Shown: positions 56,480-64,000 of the stretch, piece after piece | Numbering within the stretch: position 1 is the first letter of the stretch | How the letters are laid out: every line of letters begins with the position of its first letter | DNA from: Bacillus mojavensis RO-H-1 = KCTC 3706 | GTDB lineage: Bacteria; Bacillota; Bacilli; Bacillales; Bacillaceae | Length of the DNA: 64,000 bases | NCBI RefSeq assembly: GCF_000245335.1 | Contig: NZ_JH600289.1 | Span: 1 to 64,000, forward strand | Direction: 5' to 3' | Program-made: the position numbers and the translations under genes | The notes under the pieces: model-generated | The model's database searches: none | What the model saw: only the letters and a program-made list of their open reading frames with translations | Told to the model about the DNA's origin: nothing

Positions 56480-57212
56480 TGAAAAAACAGCTGTTGTCAC
56501 TGGCGCATCCCGCGGAATCGGCCGTTCAATCGCCCTTGACCTGGCCAAAAACGGTGCAAATGTTGTCGTTAACTACTCAGGCAGCGAAGCGAAAGCAAAT
56601 GAAGTTGTAGATGAAATCAAATCAATGGGCAGAAAAGCGATTGCTGTCAAAGCCGATGTATCAAATCCTGAAGATGTACAAAACATGATAAAAGAAGCGA
56701 TTTCTGTTTTCTCTACGGTCGACATTCTAGTGAACAACGCCGGAATCACAAAAGACAATCTCATCATGAGAATGAAAGAAGATGAGTGGGATGATGTCAT
56801 TAACATTAACCTGAAGGGTGTTTTCAACTGTACGAAAGCTGTCACAAGACAAATGATGAAGCAGCGTTCAGGCCGGATTATTAACGTATCATCTATTGTC
56901 GGCGTCAGCGGAAATCCTGGACAAGCCAACTACGTGGCTGCAAAAGCAGGTGTGATCGGCTTAACGAAATCTTCAGCTAAAGAGCTCGCAAGCCGAAATA
57001 TCACCGTTAATGCAATTGCACCTGGATTTATCTCAACTGATATGACAGATAAGCTTGCAAAAGATGTTCAAGATGAAATGCTGAAACAAATTCCGCTCGC
57101 TCGCTTTGGCGATCCCAGCGATGTCAGCAGCGTCGTGACGTTTCTAGCTTCAGAGGGAGCGCGTTATATGACAGGCCAGACCCTTCATATTGACGGCGGA
57201 ATGGTAATGTAA
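56472..57212 (+). CDS. fabG: 3-oxoacyl-ACP reductase
   Basis: 246 residues from ATG 56472 ([11 protein letters not shown]). Upstream in-frame Met at 56409 is inside fabD. NADPH-dependent [11 protein letters not shown] cofactor loop, NNAG, catalytic Ser in NVSSIVG and Tyr/Lys in [17 protein letters not shown] precedes the start. Confidence 0.98.
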   Translation: MLNEKTAVVTGASRGIGRSIALDLAKNGANVVVNYSGSEAKANEVVDEIKSMGRKAIAVKADVSNPEDVQNMIKEAISVFSTVDILVNNAGITKDNLIMRMKEDEWDDVININLKGVFNCTKAVTRQMMKQRSGRIINVSSIVGVSGNPGQANYVAAKAGVIGLTKSSAKELASRNITVNAIAPGFISTDMTDKLAKDVQDEMLKQIPLARFGDPSDVSSVVTFLASEGARYMTGQTLHIDGGMVM

Positions 57213-57268
57213 GTTTTTTTCTTGAAAATTTCATCATAGTTACTCTAGTTTTTTAAAAACGAATCCAC

Positions 57269-57274
57269 TATAAT
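57269..57274 (+). promoter_or_regulatory. -10 element upstream of acpA
   Basis: TATAAT at 57269-57274, 22 nt before acpA, in the 84-nt fabG-acpA gap. The -35 position (around 57246) is poor. Suggests a separate acpA transcript in addition to readthrough from fabG. Confidence 0.45.
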
Positions 57275-57296
57275 ACTTGAGGGGAGGTGAATTGCT

Positions 57297-57530
57297 ATGG
57301 CAGATACATTAGAGCGTGTAACGAAAATCATCGTAGATCGCCTTGGCGTTGATGAAGCAGACGTCAAACTTGAAGCTTCTTTCAAGGAAGACTTAGGTGC
57401 TGATTCCCTAGATGTAGTTGAGCTTGTTATGGAACTTGAAGACGAGTTTGATATGGAAATTTCTGACGAAGATGCTGAAAAGATTGCAACAGTCGGCGAC
57501 GCTGTGAACTACATACAAAACCAGCAATAA
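57297..57530 (+). CDS. acpA: Acyl carrier protein
   Basis: 77 residues, very acidic. The phosphopantetheine-bearing Ser is in [19 protein letters not shown]. Carries growing acyl chains for FabD/FabG and donates them to PlsX. Strong GGGGAGGTG ribosome site. Followed by a hairpin. Confidence 0.99.
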   Translation: MADTLERVTKIIVDRLGVDEADVKLEASFKEDLGADSLDVVELVMELEDEFDMEISDEDAEKIATVGDAVNYIQNQQ

Positions 57531-57540
57531 GCTGATGCTG

Positions 57541-57575
57541 AAAGTCCCGCCGAAACGCGGGGCTTTAGCCCTTTA
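57541..57575 (+). terminator. Terminator after acpA
   Basis: AAAGTCCCGC (57541-57550) pairs with GCGGGGCTTT (57557-57566), one G-U pair, 6-nt loop. The T-tract is short (CTTTAG, CCCTTTATT). Confidence 0.75.
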
Positions 57576-57669
57576 TTCGTGCAGTTATTACAGCATGCCG
57601 CTTTTACGCGCGCTGTATCCGGTTTAGTCAGAGAAGCGCGGTGAACCTGATGTGCCTATGGAGGTTACT

Positions 57670-58419
57670 ATGTCAAAACACTCACATTACAAAGATAAGA
57701 AAAAGTTCTATAAAAAAATAGAACAATTTAAAGAGTTTCAAGAACGGATCTCGGTTCACTTTCAAAATGAAAAGCTTTTGTATCAAGCATTTACACATTC
57801 ATCTTATGTGAATGAGCATCGGAAAAAGCCGTATGAAGATAATGAAAGGCTTGAATTTTTAGGTGACGCTGTTTTGGAACTGACGATCTCCAGATTCTTA
57901 TTTGCCAAGTATCCGGCTATGAGTGAAGGAGATTTGACGAAATTGAGAGCCGCGATTGTATGCGAACCGTCTCTCGTTTCATTGGCTCACGAACTGTCAT
58001 TCGGCGATCTTGTCCTATTGGGGAAAGGCGAGGAAATGACAGGCGGCAGAAAACGTCCTGCGCTTTTGGCGGATGTCTTCGAAGCATTTATCGGAGCCTT
58101 GTATCTTGACCAGGGATTAGAGCCGGTCGAAAGTTTCTTAAAAGTCTATGTGTTCCCTAAAATAAACGATGGTGCTTTTTCTCATGTGATGGATTTTAAA
58201 AGTCAGCTGCAGGAATACGTGCAGCGTGACGGCAAAGGCTCGCTGGAGTATAAAATATCCAACGAAAAAGGACCTGCCCATAACCGTGAATTCGAAGCCA
58301 TCGTATCTCTAAAAGGTGAACCACTCGGAGTCGGAAACGGCCGTTCAAAGAAAGAAGCCGAACAGCACGCTGCTCAGGAAGCTCTAGCTAAATTGCAAAA
58401 ACACCATACGAAACAATAA
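57670..58419 (+). CDS. rnc: Ribonuclease III
   Basis: 249 residues from ATG 57670 with GGAGG directly upstream. Cleaves double-stranded RNA, including 30S rRNA precursor and scRNA. Catalytic signature [14 protein letters not shown], second acidic site [14 protein letters not shown], and a C-terminal dsRBD (about 175-245; [17 protein letters not shown]). Leads the rnc-smc-ftsY group. Confidence 0.98.
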   Translation: MSKHSHYKDKKKFYKKIEQFKEFQERISVHFQNEKLLYQAFTHSSYVNEHRKKPYEDNERLEFLGDAVLELTISRFLFAKYPAMSEGDLTKLRAAIVCEPSLVSLAHELSFGDLVLLGKGEEMTGGRKRPALLADVFEAFIGALYLDQGLEPVESFLKVYVFPKINDGAFSHVMDFKSQLQEYVQRDGKGSLEYKISNEKGPAHNREFEAIVSLKGEPLGVGNGRSKKEAEQHAAQEALAKLQKHHTKQ

Positions 58420-58446
58420 AATCCCCCTAAGCTATAAGGGGGATTT
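58419..58446. repeat. Hairpin after rnc
   Basis: AAATCCCCCT (58419-58428) pairs with AGGGGGATTT (58437-58446) around an 8-nt loop, beginning at the rnc stop. No T-run beyond ATTT, so partial terminator or mRNA-stabilising hairpin. Confidence 0.7.
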
Positions 58447-58490
58447 CAGTATGTTTGCCGTCTTATTTCATCCATGTTTATGATAAAATT

Positions 58491-58499
58491 GAAATACTT
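58491..58499 (+). promoter_or_regulatory. Extended -10 upstream of smc
   Basis: TGATAAAAT at 58491-58499, an extended -10, 20 nt before the smc ATG. No clear -35. The short distance would leave a leader of about 14 nt. Confidence 0.4.
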
Positions 58500-58519
58500 A
58501 TTACATAAGGAGGATCGCT

Positions 58520-61500
58520 ATGTTCCTCAAACGTTTAGACGTTATAGGATTTAAATCATTTGCAGAACGGATTTCCGTTGATTTTGTAAAAGGCGTCACT
58601 GCGGTTGTCGGCCCGAACGGAAGCGGAAAAAGCAATATCACAGACGCTATTCGCTGGGTTCTTGGAGAACAATCAGCACGTTCCCTTCGCGGCGGAAAAA
58701 TGGAAGATATTATTTTTGCCGGCAGTGATTCGAGAAAACGGTTAAATCTTGCCGAAGTTACGCTTACGCTTGATAATGACGATCATTTTTTGCCGATTGA
58801 CTTCCACGAGGTCAGTGTCACAAGGCGTGTGTACAGATCTGGCGAGAGTGAATTCTTAATTAACAATCAGCCGTGCCGCTTAAAAGATATTATTGATTTA
58901 TTTATGGACTCAGGACTTGGAAAAGAAGCATTTTCGATTATCAGCCAAGGGAAAGTGGAAGAAATCCTGAGCAGCAAAGCGGAGGACCGCCGCAGTATCT
59001 TTGAAGAAGCAGCCGGGGTGCTCAAATACAAAACGAGAAAGAAAAAAGCAGAAAACAAGCTGTTTGAAACCCAGGATAATTTAAATCGGGTAGAAGATAT
59101 TTTACATGAGCTGGAAGGTCAGGTTGAACCTCTTAAAATACAGGCCTCAATCGCGAAAGACTACCTGGAGAAAAAGAAAGAGCTTGAGCACGTTGAAATT
59201 GCGCTGACCGCTTATGATATTGAAGAACTGCACGCCAAATGGTCAAGCCTTCAGGAGAAAGTGCAAGCCGCAAAGGAAGAAGAGCTTGCTGAATCGTCTG
59301 CTATATCAGCAAAAGAAGCGAAAATTGAAGATGCGCGCGACAAAATTCAAGCGCTCGATGAATCAGTGAACGAGCTCCAGCAAGTCTTGCTTGTGACAAG
59401 TGAGGAGCTTGAAAAGCTGGAGGGGCGCAAAGAAGTACTGAAAGAACGCAAAAAAAACGCTGTGCAAAACCGCGAACAGCTTGAAGAAGCCATCGTACAG
59501 TTTCAGCAAAAAGAAGCTGTGCTGAAAGAAGATCTTGCGAAGCAGGAAGCTGTCTTTGAAGCGCTTCAGACAGAAGTCAAAGATTTAAAAGCACAGGTGA
59601 AGGAAAAGCAGCAGGCTCTCAGTCTTCACAATGAAAATGTCGAAGAGAAAATTGAGCAGCTGAAAAGCGATTACTTTGAGCTGTTAAACAGCCAGGCGTC
59701 TATTCGTAATGAGCTCCAGCTGCTCGATGACCAGATGTCCCAATCAGCAGTTATCCAACAGAGGCTAGCTGATAATAATGAAAAGCATCTGCAGGAACGG
59801 CGCGATATTACCGCCCAAAAAGCTGCATGTGAAACCGAGTTTGCCCGCATAGAGCAGGAGATTCACAGCCAAGTCGGCACGTATCGAGAAATGCAGGTTA
59901 AATACGAACAGAAAAAGCGTCAGTATGAGAAAAATGAATCTGCTCTTTACCAAGCATACCAATACGTCCAGCAGGCGAGGTCGAAAAAAGACATGCTTGA
60001 GACAATGCAGGGAGATTTCTCCGGCTTTTATCAGGGTGTTAAAGAGGTGCTGAAAGCGAAAGAGCGGCTTGGCGGAATTCGCGGGGCTGTCCTTGAGCTG
60101 ATGTCAACAGAACAAAAGTATGAAACGGCTATTGAAATAGCACTCGGAGCTTCAGCACAGCATGTTGTGACCGATGATGAACAGTCCGCCCGTAAAGCAA
60201 TTCAATATTTGAAACAGAATTCGTTCGGCCGGGCGACATTTCTGCCGCTTTCTGTCATCAAAGACCGTCAGCTTCAAAGCAGGGACGTGGCAACTGCGAA
60301 GCAGCATCCTTCATTTCTCGGGGTTGCCAGTGATCTTGTCACATTTGATCCCGCGTATCGCCGTATCATTCAAAACCTGCTCGGCACCGTTTTGATTACA
60401 GAGCATTTAAAAGGCGCAAACGAGCTTGCGAAGCTGCTTGGGCACCGGTACCGCATCGTAACTCTCGAGGGCGATGTCGTGAATCCTGGAGGTTCAATGA
60501 CGGGGGGCGCTGTTAAAAAGAAAAACAACTCCCTGTTAGGAAGAAGCCGGGAACTTGAGGATGTCACCCAGCGGCTGGCTGAGATGGAAGAAAAAACAGC
60601 GCAGCTTGAACAAGAGGTCAAAACCCTTAAGCAATCCATTCAGGAGATGGAGAAAAAACTGGCTGATTTAAGAGAGGCCGGGGAAGGCTTAAGAGTGAAG
60701 CAGCAGGATGTGAAAGGCCAGCTGTATGAGCTTCAAGTTGCTGAGAAGAATATCAATACTCACTTAGAGCTCTATGATCAAGAAAAATCAGCTCTGTCAG
60801 ATAGCGATCGAGAGAAGAAAGCGCGCAAACGCGAGCTGGAAGAAAAGCTTTCTTCCGTATCTGAAAAGATGAAACAGCTTGAAGAGGATATTGAAAGACT
60901 GACAAAACAAAAACAGACACAGTCCTCTACAAAAGAGTCTCTCTCCAATGAGCTGACTGAGCTGAAGATCGCAGCAGCGAAAAAAGAGCAAGCATGTCAG
61001 AGCGAAGAGGACAACCTCGCTAGATTAAAGAAAGAGCTCCAAGAAACAGAGCTTGCTTTAAAAGAGGCGAAAGAGGACCTAAGCTTCTTAACGTCAGAAA
61101 TGTCATCAAGCACAAGCGGCGAAGAAAAACTGGAAGAGGCCGCAAAACATAAATTAAATGACAAAACAAAAACAATTGAATTGATTGCGTTAAGGCGCGA
61201 CCAGAGGATCAAACTTCAGCAGGGGCTTGATACGTATGAGCGCGAGCTGAAAGAAATGAAACGCCTGTATAAACAAAAAACAACGCTCTTAAAAGACGAG
61301 GAAGTAAAACTAGGCCGAATGGAAGTCGAGCTTGATAATTTGCTGCAATACTTGCGGGAAGAATACAGCTTGTCCTTTGAGGGAGCCAAAGAGAAATACC
61401 AGCTTGAAACAGATCCTGAGGAAGCACGAAAGCGCGTGAAGCTGATTAAACTCGCAATAGAAGAGCTTGGAACGGTAAACCTCGGAAGCATAGATGAGTT

Positions 61501-62080
61501 TGAGAGGGTTAACGAACGCTATCAATTCTTGTCAGAGCAAAAAGAAGATTTAACAGAAGCAAAAAATACCCTGTTTCAAGTGATTGAGGAAATGGACGAA
61601 GAGATGACGAAACGCTTTAACGACACATTCGTCCAAATCCGCTCACACTTTGATCAAGTCTTCCGCTCCTTATTCGGAGGAGGGCGAGCGGAATTAAGGC
61701 TTACCGATCCGAATGATCTGCTGCATTCCGGAGTAGAAATTATCGCGCAGCCGCCGGGAAAAAAACTGCAAAACTTAAACCTTTTGTCTGGCGGAGAGCG
61801 TGCGCTTACTGCTATTGCGCTCTTATTCTCAATTTTAAAGGTGCGCCCTGTGCCGTTTTGTGTTCTTGACGAGGTAGAAGCAGCGCTTGACGAAGCAAAT
61901 GTGTTCCGGTTTGCGCAGTATTTGAAAAAATACAGCGCCGATACCCAGTTTATTGTGATTACCCACAGAAAAGGCACTATGGAGGAAGCCGATGTGCTTT
62001 ACGGCGTGACAATGCCGGAATCAGGTGTTTCTAAGGTCATCTCAGTGAAGCTGGAAGAGACAAAAGAATTCGTTCAGTAA
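58520..62080 (+). CDS. smc: SMC, chromosome condensation and segregation ATPase
   Basis: 1186 residues, intact. Walker A VVGPNGSGKSNI near residue 32; long coiled coil (about 170-500); hinge with glycine-rich core (roughly 515-660, ending GDVVNPGGSMTGG); returning coiled coil (670-1010); C-terminal head with signature LSGGERALTAIALLF and Walker B PFCVLDEVEAALDEAN. With ScpA/ScpB (encoded elsewhere) it aligns chromosome arms from ParB-parS. AAGGAGG precedes ATG 58520. Confidence 0.99.
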   Translation: MFLKRLDVIGFKSFAERISVDFVKGVTAVVGPNGSGKSNITDAIRWVLGEQSARSLRGGKMEDIIFAGSDSRKRLNLAEVTLTLDNDDHFLPIDFHEVSVTRRVYRSGESEFLINNQPCRLKDIIDLFMDSGLGKEAFSIISQGKVEEILSSKAEDRRSIFEEAAGVLKYKTRKKKAENKLFETQDNLNRVEDILHELEGQVEPLKIQASIAKDYLEKKKELEHVEIALTAYDIEELHAKWSSLQEKVQAAKEEELAESSAISAKEAKIEDARDKIQALDESVNELQQVLLVTSEELEKLEGRKEVLKERKKNAVQNREQLEEAIVQFQQKEAVLKEDLAKQEAVFEALQTEVKDLKAQVKEKQQALSLHNENVEEKIEQLKSDYFELLNSQASIRNELQLLDDQMSQSAVIQQRLADNNEKHLQERRDITAQKAACETEFARIEQEIHSQVGTYREMQVKYEQKKRQYEKNESALYQAYQYVQQARSKKDMLETMQGDFSGFYQGVKEVLKAKERLGGIRGAVLELMSTEQKYETAIEIALGASAQHVVTDDEQSARKAIQYLKQNSFGRATFLPLSVIKDRQLQSRDVATAKQHPSFLGVASDLVTFDPAYRRIIQNLLGTVLITEHLKGANELAKLLGHRYRIVTLEGDVVNPGGSMTGGAVKKKNNSLLGRSRELEDVTQRLAEMEEKTAQLEQEVKTLKQSIQEMEKKLADLREAGEGLRVKQQDVKGQLYELQVAEKNINTHLELYDQEKSALSDSDREKKARKRELEEKLSSVSEKMKQLEEDIERLTKQKQTQSSTKESLSNELTELKIAAAKKEQACQSEEDNLARLKKELQETELALKEAKEDLSFLTSEMSSSTSGEEKLEEAAKHKLNDKTKTIELIALRRDQRIKLQQGLDTYERELKEMKRLYKQKTTLLKDEEVKLGRMEVELDNLLQYLREEYSLSFEGAKEKYQLETDPEEARKRVKLIKLAIEELGTVNLGSIDEFERVNERYQFLSEQKEDLTEAKNTLFQVIEEMDEEMTKRFNDTFVQIRSHFDQVFRSLFGGGRAELRLTDPNDLLHSGVEIIAQPPGKKLQNLNLLSGGERALTAIALLFSILKVRPVPFCVLDEVEAALDEANVFRFAQYLKKYSADTQFIVITHRKGTMEEADVLYGVTMPESGVSKVISVKLEETKEFVQ

Positions 62081-62099
62081 CGAGGAAAGAGGTTATAAG

Positions 62100-63089
62100 A
62101 TGAGTTTTTTTAAAAAATTAAAAGAGAAAATCACAAAGCAGACAGATTCCGTATCTGAAAAGTTTAAGGACGGCCTTGAAAAAACGAGAAACTCCTTTCA
62201 ACATAAAGTGAATGATCTCGTGTCCCGTTACCGTAAAATTGATGAGGACTTCTTCGAAGAGCTTGAAGAAGTTCTGATCAGTGCTGATGTCGGTTTTACA
62301 ACGGTTATGGAGCTGATAGACGAGCTCAAAAAAGAAGTGAAGCGCAGAAATATTCAAGATCCGCAGGAAGTGCAGTCTGTTATTTCTGAAAAGCTGGTGG
62401 AGATTTATAACAGCGGAGACGAACAAATATCTGAGCTGAACATTCAGGAAGGGCGTTTAAATGTCATTCTCCTAGTCGGCGTTAATGGAGTCGGCAAAAC
62501 GACAACGATCGGAAAGCTTGCTCATAAACTAAAGCAAGAAGGAAAGTCTGTTGTACTCGCTGCCGGAGACACTTTCAGAGCAGGAGCGATTGAACAGCTT
62601 GAAGTATGGGGAGAACGTACTGGTGTGCCTGTCATTAAACAGGCGGCCGGCAGCGATCCTGCGGCTGTCATCTATGATGCTGTTCACGCTGCCAAAGCGA
62701 GAGAAGCTGATGTGTTAATTTGTGATACGGCAGGGCGTCTTCAAAACAAGGTAAACCTGATGAAGGAGCTCGAAAAGGTGAAGCGTGTTATCGAAAGAGA
62801 AGTGCCGGAAGCGCCTCATGAGGTGCTGCTCGCCCTTGATGCCACGACTGGCCAAAACGCAATGGCGCAGGCGAAGGAGTTCTCGAAAGCAACAAACGTA
62901 ACAGGAATTGCATTAACAAAACTTGACGGCACTGCAAAAGGCGGTATTGTCCTTGCGATTCGCAACGAGCTTCATATCCCGGTTAAATTAGTCGGATTAG
63001 GAGAAAAAGTTGATGATCTTCAGGAGTTTGACGCTGAATCTTACGTATACGGCCTCTTTTCAGATTTAGTGGAAAAAGCGGAGGATTAA
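62100..63089 (+). CDS. ftsY: FtsY, signal recognition particle receptor
   Basis: 329 residues. Short basic N-terminus (MSFFKKLKEKITKQTDS) for membrane attachment in place of the long acidic A domain of E. coli, then the NG GTPase: G1 GVNGVGKTTTIGK, DTAGRLQNK, TKLDGTAKGG, and GLGEKVDDL. Docks Ffh-ribosome complexes at the membrane. 19 nt after smc. ylxM-ffh follow downstream. Confidence 0.98.
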   Translation: MSFFKKLKEKITKQTDSVSEKFKDGLEKTRNSFQHKVNDLVSRYRKIDEDFFEELEEVLISADVGFTTVMELIDELKKEVKRRNIQDPQEVQSVISEKLVEIYNSGDEQISELNIQEGRLNVILLVGVNGVGKTTTIGKLAHKLKQEGKSVVLAAGDTFRAGAIEQLEVWGERTGVPVIKQAAGSDPAAVIYDAVHAAKAREADVLICDTAGRLQNKVNLMKELEKVKRVIEREVPEAPHEVLLALDATTGQNAMAQAKEFSKATNVTGIALTKLDGTAKGGIVLAIRNELHIPVKLVGLGEKVDDLQEFDAESYVYGLFSDLVEKAED

Positions 63090-63117
63090 TATTTTTGGGT
63101 TCACCGATTATAGACAG

Positions 63118-63146
63118 ACAGCCCCCAAAACCCTGGGGGCTGTTAT
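63118..63146. terminator. Bidirectional terminator between ftsY and ylqB
   Basis: ACAGCCCCC (63118-63126) pairs perfectly with GGGGGCTGT (63135-63143), 8-nt loop, T-rich tail on the + strand. Shared by the convergent ylqB. Confidence 0.88.
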
Positions 63147-63148
63147 TG

Positions 63149-63634
63149 TTATCGTCTCACTTGATAGGCGAAATGATAAAGGCTGTTATCAGTGGATAGC
63201 AATCTCGCATCACCGGAATAAACCCTGAGTGGGATGATGTCGTAGTAATGAACGGAAACAGATGTGTAATACGTATAGTAGCCAGCAGCAGGTCCTAAAT
63301 ACATTGGAACGTCAAACTTTCCGTTTTCATCGGTTGTTCCTGCAGCTGTCTTTGTTGTATTCCCGACTTTCGTATCTGCTTCGAAGCTGACTGGTGTGTT
63401 TGGCACTGGCACTCCATTTTCGTCGAGCAATGTACCGCTTATCGTAATATTGTACTTAACTCGCCAAAATTGACCCTGTCCGTAATTGATTTTGCCGTAC
63501 ACGCCTCCGTCCGTGCTAATATTTGAGATGGAGGCCTTATAAGGGACTCCGGCCGCAGCTGCTTGCTGGGCGGGAAAAATAAATGGTAACACGGCAGCCA
63601 AGCATAACATAAACAATAAACCGATTTTTTTCAT
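63149..63634 (-). CDS. ylqB: YlqB, secreted protein with Ig-like fold
   Basis: 161 residues, minus strand, AAAGGAGG before the start. A signal peptide is clear: KK, a hydrophobic core (IGLLFMLCLAAVLPFIF), and a likely cleavage at AQQAAAA-G near residue 28. The mature part resembles a bacterial Ig-like/invasin-type beta-sandwich: NITISGTLLDENGVPVPNTPV followed by TDENGKFDVPMYLG. No catalytic motif is seen. Function unknown. Confidence 0.85.
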   Translation of the reverse strand: MKKIGLLFMLCLAAVLPFIFPAQQAAAAGVPYKASISNISTDGGVYGKINYGQGQFWRVKYNITISGTLLDENGVPVPNTPVSFEADTKVGNTTKTAAGTTDENGKFDVPMYLGPAAGYYTYYTSVSVHYYDIIPLRVYSGDARLLSTDNSLYHFAYQVRR

Positions 63635-63739
63635 GTGAAATCCTCCTTTTAAATATGGTTCATATAAAATATCGGAATAAATTGGATGTTGTTTAGTTAA
63701 TATTGGAAAAAGTTATCATTCCTTTGACAAGATAAAAAC

Positions 63740-63768
63740 TTGACACTCACATTAAAACCATGTAAACT
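63740..63768 (+). promoter_or_regulatory. SigA promoter of ylxM-ffh operon
   Basis: TTGACA (63740-63745), 17-nt spacer, TAAACT (63763-63768). A second TTGACA at 63724-63729 has no -10 at proper spacing. ylxM begins 44 nt downstream. Confidence 0.8.
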
Positions 63769-63812
63769 AAGTTATCGTAAAGGGATTTGACTTAACAAAG
63801 GGGAGAGCTCAT

Positions 63813-64000
63813 ATGTCGCTCGAAAAGACAACGAGAATGAATTATCTGTTTGATTTTTATCAGTCGTTGTTGACGTCTAAACAGAAGAGCTATATGTCTC
63901 TTTATTATTTGGACGATTTCTCCCTTGGCGAAATAGCCGAAGAATATGAGGTTTCAAGACAAGCTGTTTATGATAACATCAAACGAACAGAAGCGATGCT
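63813..64000 (+). CDS. ylxM: YlxM, SRP-associated HTH protein (3' truncated by window)
   Basis: 62 codons are visible: [20 protein letters not shown], then [20 protein letters not shown], a sigma-70 region 4-like helix-turn-helix. The orthologue is about 110 residues and is encoded directly before ffh. YlxM proteins modulate SRP/FtsY GTPase activity in some Firmicutes. GGGGAGAG ribosome site precedes ATG 63813. Confidence 0.93.
   Translation, partial: MSLEKTTRMNYLFDFYQSLLTSKQKSYMSLYYLDDFSLGEIAEEYEVSRQAVYDNIKRTEAM

Noticed and set aside
63724..63729. Second upstream TTGACA as an alternative ylxM -35
   Set aside because: No TATAAT-like hexamer at 15-19 nt; the TTGACA at 63740 has a -10 at exactly 17.

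Overview
The window is a contiguous piece of chromosome from a Bacillus subtilis-group bacterium. From memory, gene order matches the ylmB-ylxM segment of B. subtilis 168 without a gap or insertion, and protein lengths agree almost everywhere. The proteins are very close to the 168 versions but not identical, so a neighbouring species of the complex (B. mojavensis, vallismortis, halotolerans or similar) is as likely as B. subtilis itself. Nearly all genes lie on the + strand. Only rqcH, rpmB and ylqB are reversed. There are no tRNA, rRNA, IS, phage or CRISPR sequences.

Layout. 1-4958: end of ylmB, then ylmC and the division cluster ylmD-ylmE-sepF-ylmG-ylmH-divIVA. 4959-8580: ileS under a T-box leader, then ylyA. 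8691-10068: lspA and the pseudouridine synthase ylyB. 10065-21980: the complete UMP-biosynthesis operon pyrR-P-B-C-AA-AB-K-D-F-E with three PyrR-dependent attenuators. 22008-28026: a SAM-riboswitch-controlled sulfate assimilation and siroheme operon (cysH-cysP-sat-cysC-ylnD-sirB-sirC). 28065-32572: rqcH and, divergently, the Ca2+ P-type ATPase yloB. 32657-47324: a housekeeping run yloC-remA-gmk-rpoZ-coaBC-priA-def-fmt-rsmB-rlmN-prpC-prkC-rsgA-rpe-thiN. 47408-51792: spoVM, rpmB (reverse), yloU-fakA and sdaAB-sdaAA. 51770-57530: recG and the phospholipid/fatty-acid operon fapR-plsX-fabD-fabG-acpA, with a FapR operator over its own promoter. 57670-64000: rnc-smc-ftsY, ylqB (reverse) and the start of ylxM.

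The most striking feature is not biological. Eleven conserved genes (ileS, pyrR, yloB, gmk, priA, fmt, rlmN, rsgA, sdaAA, fapR, plsX) carry about fifteen single-base gains or losses, mostly in short homopolymers. Each is undone by adding or removing one base, which restores the expected length. Several of these genes are essential in B. subtilis, so I read the lesions as base-calling or assembly errors and annotate each gene as one CDS across the break.

I found no undescribed system. The window is core genome. The items worth a second look are regulatory: attenuators, riboswitches, an operator, inverted repeats and possible Spo0A boxes, plus two proteins with eroded zinc fingers.
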